This document shows, one piece after another, positions 50,443 to 57,958 of a stretch of 64,000 nt of DNA. Position 1 is the stretch's first letter. Each line of letters begins with the position of its first letter. The notes below the pieces were generated by a model that saw only the letters and a list, made by a program, of their open reading frames with translations, was not told the origin of the DNA and did no database searches. Made by a program: the position numbers and the translations under genes. Origin of the DNA: Comamonas terrae (GTDB lineage: Bacteria > Pseudomonadota > Gammaproteobacteria > Burkholderiales > Burkholderiaceae_C); NCBI RefSeq assembly GCF_001544075.1, contig NZ_BCNT01000008.1:1-64000 (forward strand), in the 5' to 3' direction.

Positions 50443-51663
50443 TTAGGCTGGCAGTCCGATAGACCGGACTTTGGGTTGAAAAACTTGGGGGTTCAGCGCT
50501 GCACATGCAGCGCGTATTTCTTCGTTGGAGAACTTTGAAAGACGACCGGGCTTTTTACGGCCGGTGACGATTTCCATGAACTCATCAGCGCCCAGAAATT
50601 CGAATGCGAGCGCAACGCTTGCACCTGCGGTATTTGTGAGCCAGCGCACGGCGCGCGTAACTTCGGCGCGGACGCTTTCAATGGCTTGCTTGGGGCGTAC
50701 CTTGACACCCTCGCCTTCGTTGTATTCGCCGTGTTCGGCAAGCATCTTTTGGTGCCAGTCAGAGGCACCCGCGAAGAAATCCTCAGGGCGGCGAAGCATA
50801 TCTACCGGAAGATCACGCAGCTTGTTGCCGTAGCGCAGCTCCACGCGCTCCCAATTGGTGGCATCCAGCTCGCCAAAGAGCTGCACGCCTTTTTCGTAGA
50901 CATTGGTTTGCTTGCCGGCTTCCTTGCTGCCGAAGTAGAAAGAACGACCGCGACCGCCATCGACCCAGGGGCCGACCGTATTGGCTTTGGGCCTGCGCCC
51001 GTTCACGTCCATGAGACCTGCATGCCAGTCATCACGGATTCGCTCCAGGCCACCCCGGATGCCGTCGAAGAAGTCGAGGGCGTAGTCGATTCGAGTCAGC
51101 TTGCCTTCGACCTCTTCAATCAGGTTCGCCATGCGATGGCGCCAGTCGCCACGGGCGAAAGTGCAGGCCGAGCCGTAGATGTTGGCGTGGATGGTCTTGG
51201 CCTGGGCTTGCTGGCGTGGACTGTCGCCCGAGGCCAGGAAGCCGACCCAGGCGACCTCGGCATCGTTGCGGATGATCGACCAGCGGAAGCGATAGAAGTC
51301 ATGACCCTTTTTCAGCTCAGGCTCAATGCTGAACTCAGGGCCGAGGCACTTGCAGACCTTTTGCGCCAGGGCGTGGGCCTGGGCGCTGGCCGCAAAATCC
51401 ACATCAGGCATATCGCGCAGGATGCGGAACATCTTGGCGCGCCGATAGTTGGCATGCTCCACCTCAGCGATGCTGCGCGGGTTCTCCAGCGTATCTGCGA
51501 CCGGAGAAGGGAACAGCACTTCCATCTGGGGCACAGGTGCATAGCGCAGCTCGCAAGTAAAGCGGAGCCAGTCCACGTGCACGAGGCCACCGGAGTGACG
51601 ACGCTCAGCCTGCAGGCGGAGCTTGACTTCATTACCGTCCATGACCAAAACGGGACGGGTCAT
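50443..51663 (-). CDS. Phage replication initiation protein (Rep_trans/RstA type)
   Basis: A 406-residue rolling-circle initiator. Conserved segments are VHVDWLRFTCEL near the start, TRIDYALDFFDGIRGG (near residue 185-200) and GRSFYFGSKEAGKQTNVYEKGVQLFG with the presumed catalytic tyrosine, then ERVELRYGNKLRDLPVDML. This is the pattern of the Rep_trans family used by many inoviruses (RstA). It nicks the double-stranded form to start replication. Overlaps the following small gene by four bases. Confidence 0.88.
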   Translation of the reverse strand: MTRPVLVMDGNEVKLRLQAERRHSGGLVHVDWLRFTCELRYAPVPQMEVLFPSPVADTLENPRSIAEVEHANYRRAKMFRILRDMPDVDFAASAQAHALAQKVCKCLGPEFSIEPELKKGHDFYRFRWSIIRNDAEVAWVGFLASGDSPRQQAQAKTIHANIYGSACTFARGDWRHRMANLIEEVEGKLTRIDYALDFFDGIRGGLERIRDDWHAGLMDVNGRRPKANTVGPWVDGGRGRSFYFGSKEAGKQTNVYEKGVQLFGELDATNWERVELRYGNKLRDLPVDMLRRPEDFFAGASDWHQKMLAEHGEYNEGEGVKVRPKQAIESVRAEVTRAVRWLTNTAGASVALAFEFLGADEFMEIVTGRKKPGRLSKFSNEEIRAACAALNPQVFQPKVRSIGLPA

Positions 51664-51881
51664 ACGCTCCGCTCCTTGGCAACGATCTCCCCGTGATTAC
51701 CAACGGGGAGGGTTTTGAGCGCTGCCGCGCCGCTCCCGCCAGCTAAAGCTGGCGCGGCGGCGCTACGCGCCCTTTGCTGCAGCACTGCGCGCAGGTTTTG
51801 ACGGGCCAGGAAGTCAGCAATGGAAAGCCATTGGCCCTCATTGCGACCAGCAGCTGGAGCATGAGAAGGAATGAGTGCCAT
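51660..51881 (-). CDS. Small phage protein upstream of rep
   Basis: A 73-residue protein (MALIPSHAPAAGRNEG...). Polar, with a helical middle (WLSIADFLARQNLRAVLQQRARSA) and an Ala-rich part. ATG 51881 overlaps the stop of the previous gene (ATGA), and its own stop overlaps rep. A perfect inverted repeat GCCAGCTAAAGCTGGC at 51738-51753 lies inside it. Function unknown. Confidence 0.55.
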   Translation of the reverse strand: MALIPSHAPAAGRNEGQWLSIADFLARQNLRAVLQQRARSAAAPALAGGSGAAALKTLPVGNHGEIVAKERSV

Positions 51882-52129
51882 CACAGACCCCACCCAAACA
51901 GACGTACAAGCAGCGCCCGCAACACCAGACCAAGGAAATAGCAGTTGACCCCCAGAATCAGAAGGCAACCCAGCAACATGAAAAGCAGCAAGCCCAACTC
52001 GCCGACGATGGCAAGAACACTCACGCTACTGTTGGTGCCCCCGGCACCAGCACGGCCTGGAGCGGCCAAGCCTTCGGCGGTGCCCTCATCGGCGCCGGGG
52101 ACGTAACTAGGGGAAGTGTTTTGAGGCAT
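51881..52129 (-). CDS. Small phage membrane protein
   Basis: An 82-residue protein, first gene of the leftward phage operon. A Gly/Ala/Thr-rich N-terminus (SPSYVPGADEGTAEGLAAPG) is followed by two hydrophobic segments (VLAIVGELGLLLFMLLGCLLILGVNCYFLGLVLRALLVRLFGW). ATG 52129 fits better than the upstream start, which lies in the operator. Function unknown. Confidence 0.6.
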   Translation of the reverse strand: MPQNTSPSYVPGADEGTAEGLAAPGRAGAGGTNSSVSVLAIVGELGLLLFMLLGCLLILGVNCYFLGLVLRALLVRLFGWGL

Positions 52130-52141
52130 GGCCGCTCCTAA

Positions 52142-52233
52142 AACGTACACTTGACATGTACAGACGGCCCGAAACTTAGCATGTACTCGTCACATGTACA
52201 AACTAAGTATTAGCATGTACACGTAGCGAGTAC
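52142..52233. promoter_or_regulatory. Three GTAC-N9-GTAC operators in the divergent phage promoter
   Basis: Three 20-bp sites at 52142-52161, 52180-52199 (CATGTACTCGTCACATGTAC) and 52214-52233 (CATGTACACGTAGCGAGTAC). Each has two GTAC tetramers exactly 13 bases apart. The array fills the space between the leftward phage operon and the regulator gene at 52254, as expected for a repressor that controls both. Confidence 0.8.
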
Positions 52234-52253
52234 GCAACAAACAAGGAGAAAAG

Positions 52254-52586
52254 ATGCAAACGACCATGGAACTACTGCAAAGAGCCCTAGACAAGGACTC
52301 AGCAGGAGGCTGGGCGAAACGCTTAAATCTTTCGAGAAATGCCCTCAATTCTGCAAAGCAGAGAGGCAATTTGAGCCCTTCGATTGCCGGCGCACTGGCA
52401 GAAGAATTAGGTGAAGACGCTCAAAAATGGATGGTGATTGCAGCCCTAGAGGGCGAACGAGAAAGCGCCTGCAAATCGCGCATGGTGCGCAAATTTCTCA
52501 TAGGTACCGCCCTCGCCGCAGGGGCCATTGGCACGGCTGCAGCCCAAGGAGGTTTGTATATTATGTTTAATAACTGTCGCTCCTAA
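52254..52586 (+). CDS. Phage repressor-like regulator (DUF3693-like)
   Basis: A 110-residue protein. The N-terminal half looks like a helix-turn-helix of the small DUF3693-type regulators (MELLQRALDKDSAGGWAKRLNLSRNALNSAKQRGNLSPSIAGALAEELGED). The C-terminal half has a membrane-like helix (MVRKFLIGTALAAGAIGTAA). A GGAGAA site precedes the ATG. It is divergent from the phage operon across the GTAC operators. Its last codons (GGLYIMFNNCRS) are encoded by the right dif-like site, so integration fixes its C-terminus. Confidence 0.72.
   Translation: MQTTMELLQRALDKDSAGGWAKRLNLSRNALNSAKQRGNLSPSIAGALAEELGEDAQKWMVIAALEGERESACKSRMVRKFLIGTALAAGAIGTAAAQGGLYIMFNNCRS
52544..52571 (+). other. dif-like attR of the inovirus
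   Basis: TGTATA (52555-52560) and TTATGTTTAAT (52561-52571) match the core and XerD arm of the left site with one change. The XerC arm is again weak. It overlaps the 3' end of the regulator gene. Confidence 0.6.
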
Positions 52587-52692
52587 ACTGAGAGTACTTC
52601 TCCCAGGACTACCAAAGCATCCAGCCGCATACCCTGCGGCTTTCTAATGATGTTCAGAGCACCTTACCCGCGTATCTGCCCCACTTCAGCAC
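52584..52692 (+). repeat. Diverged copy of the phage left end
   Basis: Aligns with 43935-44045 at roughly four of five positions. It includes the terminator hairpin (AGCCGCA at 52623, TGCGGCT at 52635) and the first codons ATGATGTTCAGAGCACC of the 43998 gene. It stops at about 52692. Probably what is left of an older related phage, not a recent duplicate, because the copies differ. Confidence 0.7.
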
Positions 52693-52704
52693 CATAGCAG
52701 GCTC

Positions 52705-53619
52705 TTACACGGCATTTCGAGGCGAATCAGCGCTGATGTATGCCGCCAAGCCCGCCGCCAGTGCCGCGAAAGTCACCGCGCAGCGCGCGCTGGACCGCAG
52801 GTCTTCGTGCATGGCGATCCAAGTGTCCATCGTCAGCGAAAACTGGCTGCGCAGCACCCGCACCAGTTGCTTGTCCCGGGCGGCCAGTGCCGACTGGCAG
52901 ATGCCGATGCCGATGCCTGCGCGGATTGCCGCCAGCTGCGCCAGGTCGCTGTCGGCCCGGAATGCGAAGCGATCCCGCGAGAAGGCAGGAATCTTCTCTC
53001 GAAGGCTGCGAATGTAGGCATTCTCGTGGTCAAAGCCGATGACCACGTGGCGGGACAAGGCCTCCATCGACTTGGGCATGCCGCGGGCCGCCAGGTAGCG
53101 CTGGTGGGCGTGCAGGCCCAGCTCGATACCGCCGATGCGCTGGACCACCAGCGCCTCCTGCACCGGCTGGAACATGCGTACCGCGATGTCCGCCTCGCGG
53201 TGCAGCAGATCGTCGGCCCGGTTGGACAGCACCAGCTCGATGACCAGTTCCGGATGTTCGCCGTGCAGCGCCGCGAGGATGGGCGGCAGGACCTCGACGC
53301 CAATGACCTCGCTGGCCGTCAGCCGCACCGTGCCGCGAACGCCTGACCCATGGCCGCTGGCCGCCCGGCGCAGGGCCGCGGCCGTGGCGGCGATGCCGGC
53401 TGCATAGGGCCTCAGCTCCTCGGCGGCGTCCGTAGGCGCGAAGCCGTCGAAGGAGCGGGTGAAGAGCTTGAGCCCCAGCGCCGCCTCCAGGCTGTCGATG
53501 TGCCGGCCCACGGTCGGCTGCGTCAGGCCCAGCGCCCGGCCCGCGGCTGACAGCGAGCCAGTCTCCAGCACCTGGAGAAAGCTCCGGTACCACTCCCAGT
53601 TCGGTTCGTTATTGGCCAT
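52705..53619 (-). CDS. LysR-family transcriptional regulator
   Basis: A 304-residue LysR regulator. The winged helix reads WYRSFLQVLETGSLSAAGRALGLTQPTVGRHIDSLEAALGLKLFTRS, followed by the effector-binding domain (VRGTVRLTASEVIGVEVLPPILAALHGEHPELVIELVLSN). Start at ATG 53619. It is divergent from the SDR-type gene 330 bases away and probably controls it. Full length and ordinary in composition for the chromosome. First chromosomal gene right of the prophage. Confidence 0.92.
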   Translation of the reverse strand: MANNEPNWEWYRSFLQVLETGSLSAAGRALGLTQPTVGRHIDSLEAALGLKLFTRSFDGFAPTDAAEELRPYAAGIAATAAALRRAASGHGSGVRGTVRLTASEVIGVEVLPPILAALHGEHPELVIELVLSNRADDLLHREADIAVRMFQPVQEALVVQRIGGIELGLHAHQRYLAARGMPKSMEALSRHVVIGFDHENAYIRSLREKIPAFSRDRFAFRADSDLAQLAAIRAGIGIGICQSALAARDKQLVRVLRSQFSLTMDTWIAMHEDLRSSARCAVTFAALAAGLAAYISADSPRNAV

Positions 53620-53731
53620 GGTATGCAAATTTCTATAGCTGCTAGCGAATTCTAGGCAATTTTCTTTTTACCTGCTCCTGCGCACACTGCAGCCATTCGC
53701 AGCCCAACCACCCCATGTCCAGGAGTCTTTG

Positions 53732-53918
53732 ATGAACCAAGCCGCCGCCATCGCCCCGTCCCCGCTACGGGGCACCGGCCCAGGCCCCGCTTCTGGGCGC
53801 TGCGGTCGCGGCGCTCACCGCCCTGGCGCTGGAGGCATGGCTGCATGTGCCGGTCCGGCCACTGTTGGACGGCTATCTGCAAGCAGTCGTCGGACGGGTG
53901 GTCTCACTGCCCCGCTGA
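53732..53918 (+). pseudogene. Possible small membrane peptide, frameshifted
   Basis: From ATG 53732 (MNQAAAIAPSPLRGTG) the frame soon loses protein character. A neighbouring frame from about 53784 gives APLLGAAVAALTALALEAWLHVPVR and ends at 53918. Together they look like one small membrane protein broken by one extra base. It lies between lysR and the SDR gene. Evidence is only the sense of the peptide. Confidence 0.3.
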
Positions 53919-53946
53919 ACCTCTTCTTCAGAAAGGAAAAATCACC

Positions 53947-54915
53947 ATGTCCAAAGTCGCATTGTTCGGCGCCGCCGGCGTCATCGGTCATAGCATCGCC
54001 GCCGCGCTCGGTGCCAAGGGCCGTCCCTACCGCGTCGTGGGCCGCAGTGAATCAAGCCTGCGCAAGGCTTTCGCTACCGATCCGCTGGCCGAGGTCGTCA
54101 CCTGGAATCCGGAATCACCCGCTTCGGTGCGCACCGCCGCCGAGGGCGTGGACACGCTGGTCTACATGGTGGGCGTGAACTACTGGCAGTTCGAGCTGCA
54201 CCCCGAGTTAATGCGCAAGACGCTGGAGGGCGCGGTAGCCGCCGGGGTCAAGCACCTGATCCTGATCGGCACGGTGTATCCCTACGGCCGGGCCCAGTCG
54301 AACCCGGTGCGCGAAGACCATCCCCGCGAGCCGCACACCTTCAAGGGCCGCATGCGCAAGGCGCAGGAGGACTTGCTGATGCAGGCCCACGCCGACGGCC
54401 GCATCCGCGCCACGGTGCTGCGCCTGCCGGACTTCTACGGCCCCGGCGTGGAGGCCAGCCTGCTGCACCGCGCCGCGCTGGCGGCGGTGAACGGCGGCAC
54501 GGCCGACATGGTGGGCCCGCTCAATCGGCCCCATGAGTTCGTCTTCGTGCCGGACGTGGGGCCGGTAGTGGCACGGCTGGTCGATACGCCTGCCGCGTTC
54601 GGCAGGATCTGGCACCTTGCCGGTGCCGGCGCCATAACCCAGCGCGAACTGGTCGCGGAGATGGAGCGCCAGACCGGCCACAAGCTCCAACTGCGCGTCG
54701 CGGGCAAGACGATGCTGCGCCTGATCGGCCTGTTCAATCCCTTCATGCGCGAGATGGTCGAGATGAACTACCTGATGACCGAGCCGCTCATCATGGACGA
54801 CTCGGCATTGCAGCAGCTGATCGGGCCGATCCGCAAGACGCCGTATGCGGAGGGCGTGCGCCAGATGCTGGCGGCCATTCCCAGGGCACGCACGCTTTGC
54901 GCCACAGCGGTTTGA
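53947..54915 (+). CDS. NAD(P)-dependent SDR-type epimerase/reductase
   Basis: A 322-residue extended short-chain dehydrogenase. The nucleotide-binding motif GAAGVIGHSIA is at residues 8-18, and the catalytic Tyr-x3-Lys is not obvious (VYPYGRAQSN lies where it would be expected). Near the C-terminus GRIWHLAGAGAITQRELVAEME is typical of the NmrA/epimerase type. ATG 53947 is preceded by GAAAGGAAAAATCACC. Divergent from the LysR gene, so probably its target. Substrate unknown. Confidence 0.85.
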   Translation: MSKVALFGAAGVIGHSIAAALGAKGRPYRVVGRSESSLRKAFATDPLAEVVTWNPESPASVRTAAEGVDTLVYMVGVNYWQFELHPELMRKTLEGAVAAGVKHLILIGTVYPYGRAQSNPVREDHPREPHTFKGRMRKAQEDLLMQAHADGRIRATVLRLPDFYGPGVEASLLHRAALAAVNGGTADMVGPLNRPHEFVFVPDVGPVVARLVDTPAAFGRIWHLAGAGAITQRELVAEMERQTGHKLQLRVAGKTMLRLIGLFNPFMREMVEMNYLMTEPLIMDDSALQQLIGPIRKTPYAEGVRQMLAAIPRARTLCATAV

Positions 54916-54930
54916 TGGGGCTGACAGGAA

Positions 54931-56583
54931 TCACACCGCTCCTGGCGCAGCGAAAGCCTTTGCCGCAGTTGATGTCGGCATCGACCTGTACTGCATGTTC
55001 GGAAGCTCGCCACTATCTCCTGGAATGGCAGTCTGGTTCACATTGAACAACGAAACGGCGGCCATTAGCTGCTTGGCCTGGTCCCGCAGGCTACTCGATG
55101 CGCCGGCCATTTCCTCCACCAGAGAAGCGTTCTGCTGGGTCGCAATATCAAGCTCTGAAACCGAGGCCGTCACTTCACCAATCCCTTGCGTCTGTGCTCG
55201 CGAAGCCCCACTGATTTCGGCGATCAAGCCTGCTACGCTTTTGACCTCGTGCACCAGTTGTTCCATGGTTACGCCAGCGTCCTGAACATGCGTCACACCT
55301 TGGGTTACCTTGGACATGCTGGCGTCAATCAACTGCTTGATCTCCTTTGCAGCTTCTGCGCTGCGCTGCGCAAGCACGCGCACTTCCGAGGCGACCACGC
55401 TGAACCCGCGCCCTTGTTCGCCCGCGCGTGCAGCCTCCACTGCAGCATTCAGAGCCAAGAGGTTTGTCTGGAAAGCAATCCCGTCAATCACTCCAATGAT
55501 GTTCTCGATGCGGCGCGAACTCGCAGCAATGTCCTCCATGGTCTGCACTACTTCGCGTACCACCTGGCCTCCATGTTCTGCGGACTGGCTCGCGGTAGAC
55601 GCAAGAGCGGTGGCCTGGTGAGCATGTTCGGCGTTCTGCACTACAGTGCCGTGCAATTGCTCCATGGTCGACGAACTGTGCTGTAGCCGGGTAGCCTGCT
55701 GCTCGGTGCGCTGTGCAAGATCAGTATTGCTTGAATCAATTTGAGCCGAGCTTGCTGCAATAGTTTCTGCCGAGGAGCGCACTCTGCGCACGATCCGCGC
55801 CAGTGCCACCTGCATGTCCGCCAAAGAAGCCAATACACTGCTTTGGTGTACCTTCTCATCGAGCACTATTTCGCTCAGTTCGCCTGCCGCAACGCGCCTG
55901 GCCACCGCGCGCAGTTCCGAAGGATCGGCGCCCAACGCACGCATCAGGCCGTGGGTGATGCGCCAGGCAAGGACAGCAGCAATCGCGAGGGCCAGGCCGC
56001 ACGCGGACAGCAAAAATGTCTTTTCGGCCGCATACATCCGCGCCGCAGCTTCCACATTCGACTCGCCCAAGCCACGGATATATGCCACATAGGCGCTGGT
56101 CTTGCGCATCAATTCGGCCAGCAAAGGCCTGCATTCATAAGTCAGCTTGTGAATGGCAGCTTCGCGCTGACCTTGCAAGGTCAACTCGACGATAGCCTGG
56201 GCCACCACGCCATAGCGGGCTTCGATCTGCTCCAGGGACTCAAACAGCTTGCGCTCCTCAGCGGAAACATCCGGGGCTTGCAGCAGCGCACGTAGCTGGC
56301 CCAAGCGCTCCTGCATACGTTCGTGTGCTTGCGCTACGGCATTTTTCTCCACAGCAATGTCGGTATCTTCAGACACCAGCAGCAGATTGCGGGCGGCAAC
56401 CGCGCGAGCATCGGCCGCGGCCTGTACTTCGCGCGCTAAGCCAGCGCGCCGAAAATCATTGGAGACAAAGTGCTCGAAACTCTCCTGGGTGGATGCGATG
56501 GTGCGCACGGCCATTCCAGATAGTCCGAAAAGAATCAGCATAAGAAACCCAAAAGACAATAGCAGCTTGTTTTTTATTGACAT
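54931..56583 (-). CDS. Methyl-accepting chemotaxis protein
   Basis: A 550-residue receptor with helix 1 at residues 9-30 (LLLSFGFLMLILFGLSGMAV), a four-helix-bundle periplasmic domain (about 35-185), a second helix (LSACGLALAIAAVLAW near 190) and a HAMP region. The cytoplasmic signalling domain has the hairpin sequence IDGIAFQTNLLALNAAVEAARAGEQGRGFSVVASEVRVLAQRSAEAA. ATG 56583 is chosen as the first Met before the helix. It ends in a short tail without the pentapeptide for methyl enzymes. Stimulus unknown. Confidence 0.93.
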   Translation of the reverse strand: MSIKNKLLLSFGFLMLILFGLSGMAVRTIASTQESFEHFVSNDFRRAGLAREVQAAADARAVAARNLLLVSEDTDIAVEKNAVAQAHERMQERLGQLRALLQAPDVSAEERKLFESLEQIEARYGVVAQAIVELTLQGQREAAIHKLTYECRPLLAELMRKTSAYVAYIRGLGESNVEAAARMYAAEKTFLLSACGLALAIAAVLAWRITHGLMRALGADPSELRAVARRVAAGELSEIVLDEKVHQSSVLASLADMQVALARIVRRVRSSAETIAASSAQIDSSNTDLAQRTEQQATRLQHSSSTMEQLHGTVVQNAEHAHQATALASTASQSAEHGGQVVREVVQTMEDIAASSRRIENIIGVIDGIAFQTNLLALNAAVEAARAGEQGRGFSVVASEVRVLAQRSAEAAKEIKQLIDASMSKVTQGVTHVQDAGVTMEQLVHEVKSVAGLIAEISGASRAQTQGIGEVTASVSELDIATQQNASLVEEMAGASSSLRDQAKQLMAAVSLFNVNQTAIPGDSGELPNMQYRSMPTSTAAKAFAAPGAV

Positions 56584-56864
56584 TTGGAAATATGGTCTGC
56601 GAGGAAGAAGGCAATTCATCCGGTCGGTTGAAAAAATTGACAAGCCATCGACGCGCCGGCTGGCGCTTTGCGTGAGGCATCTGCATTGCGCCGCGCATCT
56701 GAAATTGCGCAAGCTGTGGAAGCACAAGATGGCGAGATAGCCTGCCGAGCCATCGAGGGACAACGGGCACGGAGCGCAGACAGGTTGTCAAACTTTGTAA
56801 CAATCAATGTACTGGACAAATCATTTTTTGTCCTAGACAATTTTCGCTATCCCCTGAATTGCCT

Positions 56865-57839
56865 ATGCCTATTCAAGCTACCTTTGACTGCAGCCAGACG
56901 CTGCGAGATGCCTCCCCAATGCTGCGGATTGCTGCAGTCGAGCGGGAGACGGGTATCGCAAAGGACACGCTGCGGATCTGGGAAAAACGCTATGGCTTTC
57001 CACGGCCCTCCCGTGATTCCACAGGGGACCGGGTGTACGACTCCAGCCAGGTCTTGCAGTTGAAGCAGATCCGGCGCCTGCTCGATGCCGGCATGCGACC
57101 TGGCAAGGTCGTGGGCCTCAGTGCCACCGACCTGGCGCAATTGCTCGCTGAAAGCGGTTACACCGTTGCACCGAGTCTGTCCAAGACAAAAAATGGTTTT
57201 GTGCAGACGGATTCCACGGTTTCTGCCCTTCTGGACCTGATTGGCGAGCATTCGGCCCTGGCACTTCGCCATGCGCTGGCCCATGCGCAGATGCGGATGG
57301 GGGTCGCACCGTTTGTCACCGAGCTGGTCGCCCCGTTGAGCGAAGCGGTCGGCGAAGCCTGGGCGCAAGGGCGTTTCAAGGTCTTCGAAGAGCACTTCTA
57401 CACCGAGGTGGTCAGCTCTTTGCTTCGAGAGACGATCACTTCGCTCACTCCTCTATCGAATGCGCAGTACCCCAAAGTGCTTCTGACCACATTGCCGCAA
57501 GAACAGCACGGTCTTGGTCTGCTCATGGTCGAGGCCTTGCTGACGCTTGAAGGTTGTGAGTGTGTGTCGCTGGGTACGCAGACGCCTTTGGAAGAGTTGA
57601 CAGATGCAGCACTCGCTCATCGTGCAGACGTCATCGCGCTGAGTTTCAGTAACGTGAACTCGGCACGCTTTGTGCAAGACAATCTGCGAGCTTTGCGCCA
57701 TCAGCTGCCGCAGTCGATCCAGCTATGGGTGGGTGGCGCCTGCCCCGTGCTCTACCAGCATCGCATTGACGGAGTCATTCCAGTGGGCCAGTTGACGCGG
57801 ATTCCAGAAGCCGTGACGTTGTGGCGCCACCGTGGCTGA
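56865..57839 (+). CDS. MerR-family regulator with B12-binding-like domain
   Basis: A 324-residue regulator. The N-terminal MerR winged helix is LRIAAVERETGIAKDTLRIWEKRYGFPRPSRDSTGDRVYDSSQVLQLKQIRRLL. It is followed by a helical cap (residues about 130-195) and a Rossmann-type cobalamin domain (QEQHGLGLLMVEALLTLEGCECVSLGTQTPLEELTDAA). CarH/LitR proteins bind B12 through DxHxxG; here the segment reads EQHGLG, with Glu for Asp. ATG 56865 or 56919 may be the start. It could be a light- or redox-dependent repressor. No obvious target beside it. Confidence 0.85.
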   Translation: MPIQATFDCSQTLRDASPMLRIAAVERETGIAKDTLRIWEKRYGFPRPSRDSTGDRVYDSSQVLQLKQIRRLLDAGMRPGKVVGLSATDLAQLLAESGYTVAPSLSKTKNGFVQTDSTVSALLDLIGEHSALALRHALAHAQMRMGVAPFVTELVAPLSEAVGEAWAQGRFKVFEEHFYTEVVSSLLRETITSLTPLSNAQYPKVLLTTLPQEQHGLGLLMVEALLTLEGCECVSLGTQTPLEELTDAALAHRADVIALSFSNVNSARFVQDNLRALRHQLPQSIQLWVGGACPVLYQHRIDGVIPVGQLTRIPEAVTLWRHRG

Positions 57840-57958
57840 GATCGCACAGGAAACGTTATGGTTCTATTTCCCCTGTGAATCGCATCCTGGCTCATCTTTG
57901 CACCGCGGCTGTTTGCGCCTGAATCCGCCCGAAACACAAGACCCTGGCGCGCCACACC

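Larger units (their letters stand above)
43904..52571. mobile_element. Filamentous prophage (inovirus) flanked by dif-like sites
   Basis: About 8.7 kb with the full inovirus gene set on the minus strand: two small proteins, Rep, ssDNA-binding protein, small proteins, coat, TspB/pIII-like, DUF2523 and Zot. No integrase gene is present, in keeping with use of host XerCD. Accessory genes lie on the plus strand at 45.5-46.4 kb, regulators at both ends. Every module needed for production looks intact, so the phage may be active. Confidence 0.88.
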
